Assembly: GCA_902569105.1 (NCBI GenBank)
Contig: CACFTE010000001.1
Span: 124,001 to 188,000 of the forward strand
Direction: 5' to 3'
DNA from: an uncultured Pelagibacteraceae bacterium
GTDB lineage: Bacteria; Pseudomonadota; Alphaproteobacteria; Pelagibacterales; Pelagibacteraceae
DNA: 64,000 nucleotides
Shown in pieces: positions 24,562 through 35,301 of the stretch (position 1 is its first letter; each line of letters begins with the position of its first letter). The notes beneath the pieces are model-generated. The model had not been told where the DNA came from and did not search any database. It saw nothing but the letters and a program-made list of their open reading frames with translations. A program made the translations under genes and the position numbers.

Positions 24562-26250
24562 ATGCATTCCAGAATTTTACAAGTTTTATTTTTACTTATA
24601 ACACTTTTATATCATTCAATAGCTCTTTCAAAAATAGCTGATAATAAAAATTTCAACCAGAGATATTTATCAGATTATTTTTCAGCACTGGTTTCACATG
24701 AAAATGGTGATAATGAATTGGCAATAAAATACTTTAATACAACAAAAAGCTTTCTTAGAGAATATCCAAACTATTTCAATCAATATATTAATAGTTTAGT
24801 CTTAGATAACAAAGTTAGGCAAGCAATAAATCAGGTTAAATTTTTTAACTCAAATAATAATTCAAATAATTTTAAGGGTTTGTTGTTACTAACAATTGAC
24901 GCGATAAAAAATCAAAAATTTAATAAAGTAAATAATTATCTCTTTGACATGGAAAGGGTACTAATACCAAGTTCATATGAACAAATTATTTATCAGATTT
25001 TAAAATCTTATAACCAATTATTTATAGATAAAAAAATCAATGAGCTAGAGAACTATGGAAAATTAAGCAAAATACTTTTAGCTTTCCAATACTGTTATTT
25101 AGATGATAATAGGACTAATAATTATTTTGCTGACCTGATAAACTTAGAAGGTGGAGATTATTCAAGATATTTATTTTTTTATCTTTCAAACTTAATAAAT
25201 AAAAAGGAATATGACACTGCGAAGTTGGTATCTTCAAAAATAGAACCGATTACTAGTACATTATTAATATTGCAGTCTAAAAAGTGGATAGATGAGAATA
25301 ATTTTAATTCATTTTCAAATATTTTTTCATGTAAATCAGAAAACGATATTTTAGCAGAAATATTTTTTTTAGTTTCAAATTTATATTCATCTCAAGAGAA
25401 TTATGAAATGTCAAATTTTTATTTAAGCATTTCATATTACCTAAATCCAAAATTCAAATTTAATTTATCTTTAGCTTCAGAAAATTATTATTTAATGAAT
25501 AAAAATCACGAATTAAAAAAAGTATTGAAAAATTTTAATAACAAAGACAGCGTTTATTATTGGTATAGAATTAAAAAAGAATTTGAAATATTAAAAGAAA
25601 TTGAGGGAAAAGAAAAATCTTTAACATTTTTAAATTCAAAGTTAGAAAATATAAAATTTAAATCCTCGAAAGTTTATTTTGATTTAGGAAATATATACAA
25701 GCTTTTCAAAGATTATAATAAATCTATAGAAAATTATAATTTTGCATTGAATGGTATTAATATGGAGTCCGATTCCTATGCCGACATTATGTATAGAAGA
25801 GGAGGGAGCTTCGAAAGACTAAAAAATTTTAAAAAAGCTGATAAGGATTTGTTGTTATCTTTAAAATTAAGACCGGACCAACCATATGTTCTAAATTATT
25901 TAGCTTACAGTTGGCTTGAGAGAAAAATAAAAATTAATCAATCAATGGAAATGCTGTTTAAAGCTTATGAGATGACACAAGATGATCCTTATATAATTGA
26001 CTCAGTTGGATGGGCTTATTACTTGACCGAAGATTATATATCTGCAGAAAAATATTTGAAGAATGCTTTACAAATCATGCCCAACGATCCAATTGTCAAT
26101 GACCACTATGGCGATGTTTTGTGGAAATTAAATATGAAGCTACAAGCAAGTTATTATTGGAAATCAGCATTGTCATCGAATGAAGCTGATGAACAATTAA
26201 AAAAAGATATTAGTGAGAAATTGATATTTGGTTTAAAAAAATTACAGTAA
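24562..26250 (+). CDS. Exported tetratricopeptide-repeat protein
   Basis: A 562-residue protein with a signal peptide (MHSRILQVLFLLITLLYHSIALSK), which fixes the start; the frame is open 34 codons further upstream but that part overlaps the divergent glycosylase gene. It has TPR-like helices, clearest at about 380-540: KVYFDLGNIYKLFKDYNKSIENY, DIMYRRGGSFERLKNFKKADKDL, DSVGWAYYLTEDYISAEKYLKNAL. A TPR protein just before ispE is common in alphaproteobacteria; the role, probably envelope scaffolding, is unknown. Its stop overlaps ispE by one base. Confidence 0.88.
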   Translation: MHSRILQVLFLLITLLYHSIALSKIADNKNFNQRYLSDYFSALVSHENGDNELAIKYFNTTKSFLREYPNYFNQYINSLVLDNKVRQAINQVKFFNSNNNSNNFKGLLLLTIDAIKNQKFNKVNNYLFDMERVLIPSSYEQIIYQILKSYNQLFIDKKINELENYGKLSKILLAFQYCYLDDNRTNNYFADLINLEGGDYSRYLFFYLSNLINKKEYDTAKLVSSKIEPITSTLLILQSKKWIDENNFNSFSNIFSCKSENDILAEIFFLVSNLYSSQENYEMSNFYLSISYYLNPKFKFNLSLASENYYLMNKNHELKKVLKNFNNKDSVYYWYRIKKEFEILKEIEGKEKSLTFLNSKLENIKFKSSKVYFDLGNIYKLFKDYNKSIENYNFALNGINMESDSYADIMYRRGGSFERLKNFKKADKDLLLSLKLRPDQPYVLNYLAYSWLERKIKINQSMEMLFKAYEMTQDDPYIIDSVGWAYYLTEDYISAEKYLKNALQIMPNDPIVNDHYGDVLWKLNMKLQASYYWKSALSSNEADEQLKKDISEKLIFGLKKLQ

Positions 26251-27089
26251 TGAAAAAAAAAATAATTAAATCTTTTGCAAAAATAAATTTATCTTTAAAT
26301 GTTTTAGGTAAAAATAATACTAATTTTCACAAAATACAAAGTATAGTATCCTTTATTAATCTTTATGACAAAATCTATATTCGATCCACCAAGAAAAACG
26401 ATCACTCTATAAAATTTTTTGGTCAATTTTCTAGTAACCTAGAAAATAATACCGTCAAAGTTTTACTCAATATTTTAGATAACAAAAATTTGCTAAAAAA
26501 AAAATATGAAATACGAGTTATAAAAAATATTCCTCAGAAGTCAGGTCTTGGAGGCGGGTCGATGAATGCCGCAAGTTTAATGAATTTTTTTTTAAAACAA
26601 AAAATATTCCATTTAACAAAAAAAGAGGTGTTTAACATTTGTAATAAAATTGGTTCAGATGTTTTTCTAGGATTAAATAACAAAAATTTAATTTTAACAA
26701 ACAATAACACAGTTAAAACATTTAATACAAAGTTAGGTTTATATGCTGTTTTGATTAAACCAAAGATAGGTTGTTCAACAAAAAACATATATAATGGTGT
26801 TAAAAATTTTAAAAAAAGTCGAATTAAAATAAATAGTAAAGTTTTTAAAATCTATTCACTTCAAAATGCTCAAAATGATTTAGAAAAACCAGCATTTAAA
26901 ATTTATCCGATATTAAGAAAACTAAAGGAATTTTTATCTAATATTGATGAAGTTAAATTTGTAAGAATGACAGGCTCTGGCTCTACAATTGTTGCTTATT
27001 TTTCAAACAAAAAATCTGCTATAAATGCGTTAAAATTAACTAAGAGAAAATTTAAAAATTATTGGAGTATTTTATCAAAAACTATATAA
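26250..27089 (+). CDS. ispE: 4-diphosphocytidyl-2-C-methyl-D-erythritol kinase
   Basis: GHMP kinase of the MEP isoprenoid pathway, phosphorylating CDP-ME. The 279-residue protein has the substrate motif KSFAKINLSLNVLG at residues 5-18, the ATP loop PQKSGLGGGSMNAASLM near 95-110 and the C-terminal MTGSGSTIVAYF motif near 231. The length is normal. With ispH it is the second MEP gene in the window, both upstream suppliers of the carotenoid/retinal genes. A tRNA-Gln gene follows. Confidence 0.95.
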   Translation: MKKKIIKSFAKINLSLNVLGKNNTNFHKIQSIVSFINLYDKIYIRSTKKNDHSIKFFGQFSSNLENNTVKVLLNILDNKNLLKKKYEIRVIKNIPQKSGLGGGSMNAASLMNFFLKQKIFHLTKKEVFNICNKIGSDVFLGLNNKNLILTNNNTVKTFNTKLGLYAVLIKPKIGCSTKNIYNGVKNFKKSRIKINSKVFKIYSLQNAQNDLEKPAFKIYPILRKLKEFLSNIDEVKFVRMTGSGSTIVAYFSNKKSAINALKLTKRKFKNYWSILSKTI

Positions 27090-27122
27090 AGCTTTTCTTT
27101 TGTGATATACCACAAACAATTT

Positions 27123-27197
27123 TGGGGCGTAGCCAAGTGGTAAGGCAGCGGTTTTTGGTACCGCCATTCCTAGGTTCGAATCCTAGCGCCCCAGCCA
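27123..27197 (+). tRNA. tRNA-Gln (TTG)
   Basis: Folds as a complete cloverleaf: seven-pair acceptor stem TGGGGCG/CGCCCCA, D-arm with a normal GG in the loop, anticodon stem GCGGT/ACCGC with loop TTTTGGT (anticodon TTG at 27155-27157), T-stem CTAGG/CCTAG with the standard TTCGAAT loop, discriminator G and encoded CCA. The U1-A72 first pair is typical of tRNA-Gln. It ends three bases before the cca gene, which makes and repairs CCA ends. Confidence 0.97.
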
Positions 27198-27200
27198 GTT

Positions 27201-28484
27201 ATGATTGAATTTTTTAAAAATTTTTTTAAATCAAGAAATAATACATTTAAAGATAGAGATCACTTTAGAAAATTAGTCTCGAGTGATGATATTAAAGAAT
27301 TGTTTAAATCATTTAATACCTTTTCAAAGGATGCTGAAATACGGTTTGTTGGTGGTTGTATAAGAAAATTAATTCAAGACGAAGAAATTGATGACATAGA
27401 CTTATCGACTAATTTGAAACCAGAAGAAGTAATTGAAATATTAAAAAATAATAAAATTAATTATTATGAGACGGGTATTGATCATGGAACAATTACAGCT
27501 GTTATTCAAAATCAAAGCTTTGAAATTACAACGCTTAGAAAAGATACTAAGACAGATGGCAGGCATGCTCAAGTTGAATATACAAATAATTGGTTAGAGG
27601 ATGCTTCAAGAAGAGATTTTACAATAAATGCAATTTATTCTGATTTAGATGGAAATTTATTTGATCCTTTCAATGGAAGAAGGGATTTGAATGAAGGAAT
27701 TATAAAATTTATTGGTGATCCACTTTCGAGAATAAGAGAAGATTATCTAAGAATACTAAGATATATAAGATTTTTTTTGGGATACAGTGCAAAACAGCAT
27801 GACAAAAATATAGTTAAAATCATAAAACAAAATCTAAGTGGTTTAAAAAAAGTATCAAAGGAGAGGCAATTACAAGAATTAAAAAAGATAATTTTAAGTA
27901 AAAATTTTAATAAAATATATCTTGATAAGATAACTAAAGAATTATTCTTATTAATATTCCCAGAATTAAAAAATATTAATAGATTACATAAATTGGATAA
28001 TTTAAGTCAGGATATTTTAAAAGGGAAAAATTTTGAATTTATTCTTTCTTTACTGCTAATTGATAGAAGTGAAGATTGTGACTATTTTATTTATAAATAC
28101 AATCTATCAAATAAAGAAAAAAATAAAATTAATCTTTTAAACTCAGTATTTTCTGAAGAATATAGTAAAGATTTTTTTAACAAAGAAAATTTATTAAAAA
28201 TTTTATTTAAAAAAGGAAAAGAAAATTTAATTGATATCTTAGATTTTAAAATTTTAATCACAAAAAAAAATAAAAATAATCTAATTGATCTTAAAAAATA
28301 CTTTCTTGCATTTGAAGTTCCAAATATGCCAATCAAAGCAAAAGATCTTATTGAAAAATTTGATTTAAAAGAAGGTAAATTATTGGGTTCAATACTAAAA
28401 GAAATCGAAGACCAATGGTTAGATAATAACTTCAAAATTTCTAATAATCAGATTGAAGACATAGTAAAATCTAAACGTATTTAA
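27201..28484 (+). CDS. cca: CCA tRNA nucleotidyltransferase / poly(A) polymerase family
   Basis: Adds or repairs the CCA end of tRNAs. The 427-residue protein has the class II nucleotidyltransferase head: [11 protein letters not shown], then DDIDLSTNL with the metal-binding aspartates, the ETTTLR-like [17 protein letters not shown] block, and [12 protein letters not shown]. The C-terminal helical part is lysine- and leucine-rich and diverged. It starts three bases after tRNA-Gln and its 3' end overlaps convergent greA by 14 bases. A poly(A) polymerase role cannot be excluded by motif alone. Confidence 0.93.
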   Translation: MIEFFKNFFKSRNNTFKDRDHFRKLVSSDDIKELFKSFNTFSKDAEIRFVGGCIRKLIQDEEIDDIDLSTNLKPEEVIEILKNNKINYYETGIDHGTITAVIQNQSFEITTLRKDTKTDGRHAQVEYTNNWLEDASRRDFTINAIYSDLDGNLFDPFNGRRDLNEGIIKFIGDPLSRIREDYLRILRYIRFFLGYSAKQHDKNIVKIIKQNLSGLKKVSKERQLQELKKIILSKNFNKIYLDKITKELFLLIFPELKNINRLHKLDNLSQDILKGKNFEFILSLLLIDRSEDCDYFIYKYNLSNKEKNKINLLNSVFSEEYSKDFFNKENLLKILFKKGKENLIDILDFKILITKKNKNNLIDLKKYFLAFEVPNMPIKAKDLIEKFDLKEGKLLGSILKEIEDQWLDNNFKISNNQIEDIVKSKRI

Positions 28485-28947
28485 CATCAAAAATCTCAAA
28501 ATTTTTTACACCATTTGGTGTTGTTATTTCAACTAAATCTCCCTTATTTTTTCCAATTAATCCTTTTCCAATTGGCGACTTAAAATAAATTAATTTATTT
28601 GTTAAGTCAGCTTCATCTTTACCAACTATTTTATATTCTATTTTTTCGTTAGTATCTAAATTTTGTAATGAAACTGTCGAACCAAATATAACTTTACCAT
28701 CATTATTTAATTTTGTTACATCAATGACATTTGCTGTTGCAATACTATTTTCAATTTCTTGAATTCTTCCCTCATTATAAGATTGTTGTTCTTTAGCTGC
28801 GTGATATTCTGCATTTTCTTTTAAATCTCCATGAGACCTTGCCTCAGCAATAGCATTTACTATTTCTGGTCTTTTTTCTTCTTTCAAAAATTTTAATTCT
28901 TTTTTTAATTTTTCAAGTCCTTGATTTGTGATTGGTTCTTTTTCCAT
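28471..28947 (-). CDS. greA: Transcription elongation factor GreA
   Basis: Stimulates RNA cleavage by stalled RNA polymerase. The 158-residue protein has the N-terminal coiled coil with [33 protein letters not shown], whose tip acidic residues act in the polymerase channel, and the C-terminal FKBP-like domain with [10 protein letters not shown]-type motif (here [15 protein letters not shown]). The length is standard. The gene follows hemF on the same strand by one base and overlaps convergent cca. Confidence 0.97.
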   Translation of the reverse strand: MEKEPITNQGLEKLKKELKFLKEEKRPEIVNAIAEARSHGDLKENAEYHAAKEQQSYNEGRIQEIENSIATANVIDVTKLNNDGKVIFGSTVSLQNLDTNEKIEYKIVGKDEADLTNKLIYFKSPIGKGLIGKNKGDLVEITTPNGVKNFEIFDVKYV

Positions 28948-28948
28948 A

Positions 28949-29776
28949 TTATTTCCATTTTGCCATAGGTGGTAAGGACATTAAAATTGAGTCTATGTTA
29001 CCACCAGTTTGTAAACCAAACTTTGTTCCTCTGTCGTATAAAAGATTAAATTCAACATATCTACCTCTTTTAAAGTATTGCAATTCTTTCTCTTTTTTTG
29101 ACCACTTTAATTTATTTTTTTTAGATATTACTTCATTAAATACTTTCATAAATTCTAAACCTACATCTTTTACAAAATGAAAATCTTTTTCCCAGTTCCC
29201 ATTTTTATAATCAAAAAAGATACCTCCAATACCTCTAGTTTCTTTTCTATGTGGTAAATAAAAGTATTTATCACACCATTTACTATATTTTTTATAATAT
29301 TTTTTATTATGTCTATCACACATTTTTTTTAAATTTTTATGTATACTTTTTTTTAATTTAATATCTTTAATACATGGTGTTACATCCATTCCTCCACCAA
29401 ACCATCCAACAGAAGTATTGATGTAACGAGTATTAAAATGTATAGCTGGTACGTGAGGATTTCTCATATGCATTACTACTGATATTCCAGAAGCCCAAAA
29501 CCTAGTATTTTTTTTTGTGCCTGGTATTTTACCTTTTAATTCTTTTGGAAATACTCCATATACTTCGGAAAAATTTACACCTACTTTATCAAATACTTTT
29601 CCGTTTTGTAATAATTTAGATTCTCCACCGCCTTCATTTTTTTTCTTGTTACGGTTCCAAGTTTTACTTTTAAAAAAAATTTTATTTTTTTCTATTTCTT
29701 CAATATTTTTACATATAATTTCCTGAAGATTTTTGAACCATTGCTTTGCAAGTTCTTGTTTTAAATTTATTCTCAT
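28949..29776 (-). CDS. hemF: Oxygen-dependent coproporphyrinogen III oxidase
   Basis: Aerobic step of heme synthesis giving protoporphyrinogen IX. The 275-residue protein has the HemF blocks [46 protein letters not shown], and the C-terminal [34 protein letters not shown]. Use of the oxygen-dependent enzyme fits an obligate aerobe. It overlaps the trmL stop as an ATGA pair and precedes greA. Confidence 0.97.
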   Translation of the reverse strand: MRINLKQELAKQWFKNLQEIICKNIEEIEKNKIFFKSKTWNRNKKKNEGGGESKLLQNGKVFDKVGVNFSEVYGVFPKELKGKIPGTKKNTRFWASGISVVMHMRNPHVPAIHFNTRYINTSVGWFGGGMDVTPCIKDIKLKKSIHKNLKKMCDRHNKKYYKKYSKWCDKYFYLPHRKETRGIGGIFFDYKNGNWEKDFHFVKDVGLEFMKVFNEVISKKNKLKWSKKEKELQYFKRGRYVEFNLLYDRGTKFGLQTGGNIDSILMSLPPMAKWK

Positions 29777-30249
29777 TTTTTGTAAATTGTTTGTCTTAAA
29801 CTTTCAGAAATAATTATAGCTGCTGAAGTCGCAAGATTCAAAGATCTTTTATTTTCTATCATGGGTACTTTTATTTTATATTTTATGGTTTTGTGTAAAC
29901 TTTCAGGAACACCTGCACTTTCCCTTCCGAATAATAAAGTATCGTCTTTTTTAAAACTAAAACTAGTATAAATTTCCTTTGCCTTAGTAGTAGCTAAAAT
30001 TATCCTATTGTTCAATTTTGCTCTCTCAAAATCCTCATAACTTTTATAAAATTTTATTGAAGAAATATCCATATAGTCCATTACAACTCGTCTAAACCTT
30101 GTGTCTGTTAAAAAGAAACCACAAGGTTCAATTATTTCAAGCTGAACTCCTAAACATGAGCAAGTTCTTATAATAGCTGCTGTATTTTGAGGAATATCTG
30201 GTTGATAAAGGGCTATTTTAGGGCCTGTATAACTAGTTTTCTGTGTCAT
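29773..30249 (-). CDS. trmL: tRNA (cytidine/uridine-2'-O-)-methyltransferase TrmL
   Basis: SPOUT-fold enzyme that methylates the ribose of position 34 in some tRNA-Leu. The 158-residue single-domain protein has IALYQPDIPQNTAAIIRTC at the N-terminus, the LLFGRESAGVP motif near residue 105 and the knot motif IPMIENKRSLNLATSAAIIISE (here VPMIENKRSLNLATSAA). The length fits TrmL rather than longer SpoU proteins. It is the first gene of a leftward trmL-hemF-greA set, divergent from petA. Confidence 0.93.
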   Translation of the reverse strand: MTQKTSYTGPKIALYQPDIPQNTAAIIRTCSCLGVQLEIIEPCGFFLTDTRFRRVVMDYMDISSIKFYKSYEDFERAKLNNRIILATTKAKEIYTSFSFKKDDTLLFGRESAGVPESLHKTIKYKIKVPMIENKRSLNLATSAAIIISESLRQTIYKK

Positions 30250-30318
30250 TTGTGCAATAGAAAAATATATATTTATTATTATATGAAATCATGTAATAGC
30301 AAAAAATAAAACATTTAA

Positions 30319-30831
30319 ATGTCAGATAAAAAACCAAAAAACAGAAGAGATTTTATATTTACAGCCACAGCTGCCGCCGGGGCTGTTGGAGTGGGAGCTG
30401 CAGTGTGGCCTCTAATTGATCAGATGAATCCAGATGCATCAGTTAAAGCTTTGGCTAGCACAGAAGTAGACATTAGCTCTGTAAAACCTGGTCAATCAAT
30501 AACAGTTGTTTGGAGAGGTAAGCCCGTATTTATCAAAAGAAGAACTCAAGAAGAAATTGATAAAGCAAGATCTGTATCTTTAGATGAATTGAAACATCCT
30601 GAAAAAGATGAAGACAGAGTAAAAAATCCTGAATGGTTAGTCATGCTAGGAATTTGTACTCACTTAGGATGTGTTCCATTGTCAGATAAAGGAGAGTACG
30701 ACGGTTGGTTTTGTCCGTGCCACGGTTCACATTATGACACCTCAGGAAGAATAAGAAAAGGTCCTGCACCGATCAATATGGAAATTCCAGAATATGTTTT
30801 TCTAAATGACAATACAATTAAAATTGGATAA
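30319..30831 (+). CDS. petA: Ubiquinol-cytochrome c reductase Rieske subunit
   Basis: 2Fe-2S protein of the bc1 complex. The 170-residue protein begins with a Tat-like signal anchor ([23 protein letters not shown], residues 8-30). The cluster-binding boxes are CTHLGC at 113-118 and CPCHGSH at 132-138, both complete, with the usual GPAP loop near 154. It is first in the petABC operon, eleven bases before petB. Confidence 0.97.
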   Translation: MSDKKPKNRRDFIFTATAAAGAVGVGAAVWPLIDQMNPDASVKALASTEVDISSVKPGQSITVVWRGKPVFIKRRTQEEIDKARSVSLDELKHPEKDEDRVKNPEWLVMLGICTHLGCVPLSDKGEYDGWFCPCHGSHYDTSGRIRKGPAPINMEIPEYVFLNDNTIKIG

Positions 30832-30842
30832 TAAAATTATAT

Positions 30843-32120
30843 ATGAGCGATAATCACTACATCCCAAAATCAAAAGTAGGAAAATGGTTTAACGATAGAT
30901 TACCACTTTTAACTCTTGCAAATCATTTAACAGATTATCCAACCCCAAAAAACTTAAATTACTGGTGGACATTTGGAGGAATTCTAACTTTTTGTTTAAT
31001 TACCCAAATTGTTACAGGACTTGTTCTAGCAATGCATTATGTTGCAGATACTAAACTAGCCTTCGCAAGCGTCGAACATATAATGAGAGATGTAAATTAC
31101 GGATGGTTAATTAGATATGTCCATGCAAATGGGGCATCAATGTTTTTCTTGGCAGTTTATATTCATATTTTTAGATCATTGTTTTATGGGTCTTATAAGT
31201 CCCCAAGAGAAATTATTTGGATATTAGGTATAATTATTTATCTACTAATGATGGCTGCAGCATTTATGGGATATGTACTACCTTGGGGTCAAATGAGTTA
31301 TTGGGGTGCAACAGTAATTACTAATTTGTTTAGCGCTATCCCGTTTATTGGTGAAGGTATAACAACTTGGTTATGGGGAGGCTTTTCAGTTGATAATCCT
31401 ACTTTAACAAGATTTTATGCGCTGCATTATTTAATCCCATTTTTAATACTTGGTTTGGTAGTACTACATATTTGGGCATTGCATGTACCAGGCAATAATA
31501 ACCCAGTAGGAATTGAAATTAAAAAACCTTCTAACGATACTGTTCCTTTTCACCCATATATTGTAATAAAAGATGCATTTGCTCTGCTATTATTCATGAT
31601 AGTTTTTGCTTTTTTTGTATTTTATACTCCAAATATTTTAGGTCATGCAGACAATTACATTGAAGCAAATCCTCTTGTCACTCCAGCACATATAGTTCCT
31701 GAATGGTACCTATTGCCATTTTATGCAATCCTAAGATCAGTGCCTGATAAACTAATGGGTGTCATAGCTATGTTTTCAGCAATTTTAATTCTTGTAGCTT
31801 TACCATGGTTAGATACTTCCAAAGTTCGTTCTGCAGTGTTTAGACCACTTTATAAACAATTTTATTGGATCTTAGTTATCGATGTATTGATACTTGGCTA
31901 TGTTGGAGCGATGCCTGCAGAAGGTTTATATTTACTTGTAGCGAGAGTTGCTACAGCATACTATTTCATTCACTTTTTAGTTATTCTTCCAGTTCTGGGA
32001 TTGACTGAAAAAACAAACGCCATACCATTAAGTATTTCCGAACCAGTCTTAGCTGGATCCGCAATGCCAACCAGAAACATTAAAGATAAAATTGAAATTA
32101 ATTTAAAGAGCCTAGGGTGA
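30843..32120 (+). CDS. petB: Cytochrome b of the bc1 complex
   Basis: Quinol-oxidising core subunit with two b hemes. The 425-residue membrane protein has [16 protein letters not shown], the heme-ligand histidines in [12 protein letters not shown] and ALHYLIPF...[10 protein letters not shown], and the Qo-site motif [13 protein letters not shown] (PEWY). The length corresponds to the full, non-split alphaproteobacterial cytochrome b. The stop overlaps the GTG start of petC. Confidence 0.97.
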   Translation: MSDNHYIPKSKVGKWFNDRLPLLTLANHLTDYPTPKNLNYWWTFGGILTFCLITQIVTGLVLAMHYVADTKLAFASVEHIMRDVNYGWLIRYVHANGASMFFLAVYIHIFRSLFYGSYKSPREIIWILGIIIYLLMMAAAFMGYVLPWGQMSYWGATVITNLFSAIPFIGEGITTWLWGGFSVDNPTLTRFYALHYLIPFLILGLVVLHIWALHVPGNNNPVGIEIKKPSNDTVPFHPYIVIKDAFALLLFMIVFAFFVFYTPNILGHADNYIEANPLVTPAHIVPEWYLLPFYAILRSVPDKLMGVIAMFSAILILVALPWLDTSKVRSAVFRPLYKQFYWILVIDVLILGYVGAMPAEGLYLLVARVATAYYFIHFLVILPVLGLTEKTNAIPLSISEPVLAGSAMPTRNIKDKIEINLKSLG

Positions 32121-32896
32121 AAAAATTAACAAGTCTATTTATATTATTTATTTCAATATTATTTTTTCAAAATCATTCAATTTCAGCAGAAAAAGTAAAA
32201 TTCTTAGAAACTGATTGGACTTTCAAAGGTTTGTTTGGAAAATATGATAGAGCATCGCTGCAAAGAGGTTATCAGGTTTATTCAGAAGTTTGTGCAGCCT
32301 GTCATTCTATGCAATATTTGAGCTATAGAAACCTAGCTGAACCTGGTGGTCCTGAGTTTACAGAGGAGCAAGCGAAGTTTATTGCTGCAAGCTTTGAGGT
32401 CTTAGATGGTCCAAATACCGATGGAGAAATGTTCAGAAGACCAGCAAAACTATCAGATAAATTTGTTATGCCGTATGAGAATGTTGAAGCATCAAAGGCA
32501 GCAAATGGAGGTGCTTATCCTCCAGATATGTCAGTATTAGCTAAAGCGAGAAAGGGTGGTGCTGATTACATTTATTCACTCCTTTTAGGATATGATGATC
32601 CGCCAGCTGACATGAAATTAGATGATGGTGTATATTATAATAAGTATATGTATGGAAATAAAATTAAGATGTCCGCTCCTTTATCAGATGGTCTCGTTGA
32701 ATATGGTGATGGAACCGAGGCTACAAAAGAACAGATGGCTAAAGATATTACAACTTTTTTGATGTGGTCTGCAGAGCCTCATTTGGAAACAAGGCACAAG
32801 ACTGGTTTTAGAGTAATTATATATTTAATTATTCTATCAATACTAGTTTATCTGACTATGAAAAAAATATGGTCACGTGTTGAAACGAAAGTTTAA
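32117..32896 (+). CDS. petC: Cytochrome c1
   Basis: Heme c subunit of the bc1 complex that passes electrons to cytochrome c. The 259-residue protein has a signal peptide (about 1-24), the heme-binding CAACH at 59-63 and the axial methionine region [11 protein letters not shown] near 186-195. A C-terminal membrane anchor covers about 231-249. The start is GTG overlapping the petB stop, and the length and spacing support it. The 3' end overlaps convergent ychF by 24 bases. Confidence 0.97.
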   Translation: MKKLTSLFILFISILFFQNHSISAEKVKFLETDWTFKGLFGKYDRASLQRGYQVYSEVCAACHSMQYLSYRNLAEPGGPEFTEEQAKFIAASFEVLDGPNTDGEMFRRPAKLSDKFVMPYENVEASKAANGGAYPPDMSVLAKARKGGADYIYSLLLGYDDPPADMKLDDGVYYNKYMYGNKIKMSAPLSDGLVEYGDGTEATKEQMAKDITTFLMWSAEPHLETRHKTGFRVIIYLIILSILVYLTMKKIWSRVETKV

Positions 32897-33946
32897 AATA
32901 TCTCCATCTTTTACAATATATTCTTTTCCTTCCAATCTCATTTTACCATTTGTCTTTGAATTGACCCATCCTTTGTTATCAATAAAATCTTGATATGAAA
33001 TAGTTTCAACTTTTATAAATCCTTTTTCAAAATCAGTATGTATTTTTCCAGCAGCCTTAGGGGCTAAACAATCCTTATTTATAGTCCAAGCCCTAGACTC
33101 CTCTGGACCAGAAGTAAAAAAAGTTTCAAGATTTAATAAATTATAACCTTTTTTAGTTAGTATTTTAATACCTGTCTCCTTAATTCCAAGCATATCCATA
33201 TAATTTTTTTTTTCAGTGTCATCCAAGGAATTTAGCTGATTTTCTATTTCTGCAGAAATTATTATAGTATCTTGATCTCCATACTTTTCTGTAAATTTTT
33301 TAGTATATTTATTTCCATTTAGAATGCTTTCTTCGTCTACATTACAAACATATAAATTTGGTTTTAAAGATAATAAGCCGCTCATTTCAATTTGCTTTTT
33401 TTCATGAAGATCCTTAATTTCATTAATATTTTTGTCATTATTTATATAATCAAGAGCAGTCTCTAATAATTCTATTTGTTCGTTTGAAAAATTTTTTTTA
33501 TTTTTTTTTTCTAATCTTTTCTGAATTGATTCTAAATCAGCTAATTTCATTTCAGTTTGTATGATTTCTAGGTCTCTAATTGGGTCTACGTTTGAATTAA
33601 CGTTTTGAATGTCATTAGAATCAAAACATCTTATCATATGAATAATTGCGTCAACTTCCCTTATATGAGATAGAAACTTATTTCCTAAACCTTCTCCTTT
33701 TGAAGCACCTTTAACTAGTCCAGCAATATCAACAAATGAAATTGTTGTATAAATTTTTTTTTTCGATTCTGATATGGTTGTTAAATTGTCTAATCTTTCA
33801 TCTAAAACGGGAACTATTCCTAAGTTAGGATCAATAGTACAAAAAGGAAAGTTCTCAGCTTGTGCTTTGCTAGAATTTGTGAGAGCATTGAATAAAGTAG
33901 ATTTACCAACATTTGGTAATCCAACTATTCCGCATTTAAAACCCAT
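32873..33946 (-). CDS. ychF: Redox-regulated ATPase/GTPase YchF
   Basis: Obg-related P-loop protein that binds ribosomes and prefers ATP. The 357-residue protein has G1 GLPNVGKSTLFNALT near residues 8-22, G3 DIAGLVKGASKGEGLGNKFL, a coiled-coil middle and the C-terminal TGS-like domain with AWTINKDCLAPKAAGKIHTDFEKGFIKVE. The length is standard. It follows pth by two bases and runs 24 bases into the convergent petC gene. Confidence 0.97.
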   Translation of the reverse strand: MGFKCGIVGLPNVGKSTLFNALTNSSKAQAENFPFCTIDPNLGIVPVLDERLDNLTTISESKKKIYTTISFVDIAGLVKGASKGEGLGNKFLSHIREVDAIIHMIRCFDSNDIQNVNSNVDPIRDLEIIQTEMKLADLESIQKRLEKKNKKNFSNEQIELLETALDYINNDKNINEIKDLHEKKQIEMSGLLSLKPNLYVCNVDEESILNGNKYTKKFTEKYGDQDTIIISAEIENQLNSLDDTEKKNYMDMLGIKETGIKILTKKGYNLLNLETFFTSGPEESRAWTINKDCLAPKAAGKIHTDFEKGFIKVETISYQDFIDNKGWVNSKTNGKMRLEGKEYIVKDGDILNFRFNT

Positions 33947-33948
33947 AG

Positions 33949-34503
33949 TTAATTATTTATCTTACTTGAAAATAAATCGAGTTTTTTTTCAATCAATAAA
34001 TTTAATGATTCAACTATTTTTTTTGAAATTATATCAATTAGTATCTTTTCATCTTCACTAAAATCACCAAGAACAAAGTCATTTACTCTCATTCTTTCTG
34101 GTTTTCCTATTCCAATTCTTACTCTTGAATAATCTTTACCAATAAACTTATCTAATGATTTAATACCATTATGTCCAGCGTCAGCCCCACCAAACTTAGC
34201 TCTAATTTTTCCAAATTCAATATCTAGATCGTCATGAAAAACAATTATATCTGATGAATCTATTTTAAAGTATTCTATAAGTTCCCTTATACAAGTGCCC
34301 GAATTATTCATAAATGTTAGGGGTTTAATTGCATAAACTTTTTTGTCTCCAATATTTCCCATCGTTAATAAGCCCTTAAATTTTGGTTTCTGCTTGGATA
34401 AGCTAAAATTTTGATTTATTGCATCAATTATCTTAAAACCAATATTATGCCTATTGTCTTTACTATCAGGCGTGGGATTTCCTAAGCCAACGAATAAAAT
34501 CAT
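33949..34503 (-). CDS. pth: Peptidyl-tRNA hydrolase
   Basis: Recycles peptidyl-tRNAs released from stalled ribosomes. The 184-residue protein has the substrate block VGLGNPTPDSKDNRHNIGFK with catalytic H (residue 21), PLTFMNNSG near 62 and FHDDLDIEFGKIRAKFGGADAGHNG near 93 onward with the catalytic Asp. Family length. It lies between rplY and ychF, the conserved rplY-pth-ychF order. Confidence 0.97.
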   Translation of the reverse strand: MILFVGLGNPTPDSKDNRHNIGFKIIDAINQNFSLSKQKPKFKGLLTMGNIGDKKVYAIKPLTFMNNSGTCIRELIEYFKIDSSDIIVFHDDLDIEFGKIRAKFGGADAGHNGIKSLDKFIGKDYSRVRIGIGKPERMRVNDFVLGDFSEDEKILIDIISKKIVESLNLLIEKKLDLFSSKINN

Positions 34504-34536
34504 TTTTAAAGAATATTTTTTAAATTATAAAACAAA

Positions 34537-35253
34537 TTATTTTTTTTCTGGAGTGGGCTCTTTTTTATCTTTTTCTCCATCTGATTTCTTAGCATCATCA
34601 GTCGCTGGTTGTTCACCCTCTTTAGGAGCCTCTCCTTCTGCAGCAGCTTCAGCACCCTCAGCAGTTTCCTCTGCAGGTTTTTCTGGTTCTTTAACAATTG
34701 TAGGAGCTGCAACTGTTGCTATTACAAAATCTCTTCCCGTAATTGTTGGAGAAACATTTTCAGGAAGTTTTATAGCCGAAATTTTTATACTTGCACCTAT
34801 ATCTAAACCTTCCAAGTCAACCACTAATTCATTAGGTATACTTTCAGTTGGGCATTTTAATTCAACTTTCCTTCGCACTATATTTAAAACTCCACCTCTT
34901 TTCAAACCTGGTGATTGTTCATTGTTTATAAATCTAACTGGAATTTCTATAACAATTTTTCTTCCCGCAACCATTCTTAAAAAATCAACGTGAATTGGTT
35001 CATCAGTTACTACATCAAAAGAAACTTCTCTAGGAAGCACATCTATTTCTTTATTATTGACTTTGATTTTTAAGACATTGGATAGGAAATTTTCTTGGTC
35101 TAGCAAAGTTTTTAAATGTTTTTTTGAAATACTTATTAGTTCGTTTTTTTCTTCACCACCATATAAAACGGCTGGCACCATTCCCTTTTTTCGGAGGATG
35201 TTATTACTTCCTCTGGAAGTTTCGGATCTCAGATTTGCTTCTAAATTACTCAT
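34537..35253 (-). CDS. rplY: 50S ribosomal protein L25 (CTC form) with acidic/basic tail
   Basis: Binds 5S rRNA. Residues about 1-95 are the L25 domain (LRSETSRGSNNILRKKGMVPAVLYGG) and about 96-185 the TL5/CTC beta domain with SPGLKRGGVLNIVRRKVELKCP and PENVSPTITGRDFVIATVAAP. From about residue 188 to 238 follows a low-complexity tail of Glu, Ala, Lys and Pro. Such tails occur in other CTC proteins, but this one is locally richer in G and C than its surroundings. It starts the rplY-pth-ychF set. Confidence 0.95.
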   Translation of the reverse strand: MSNLEANLRSETSRGSNNILRKKGMVPAVLYGGEEKNELISISKKHLKTLLDQENFLSNVLKIKVNNKEIDVLPREVSFDVVTDEPIHVDFLRMVAGRKIVIEIPVRFINNEQSPGLKRGGVLNIVRRKVELKCPTESIPNELVVDLEGLDIGASIKISAIKLPENVSPTITGRDFVIATVAAPTIVKEPEKPAEETAEGAEAAAEGEAPKEGEQPATDDAKKSDGEKDKKEPTPEKK

Positions 35254-35301
35254 AAAAATTTTAGCTTGTAGCTTAGGAGATACAGATTATCAAGAAGAAA
35301 A

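Noticed and set aside
34454-34993. 179-codon open frame opposite rplY
   Set aside because: It arises from the low-complexity Glu/Ala/Lys tail of L25 read on the other strand.
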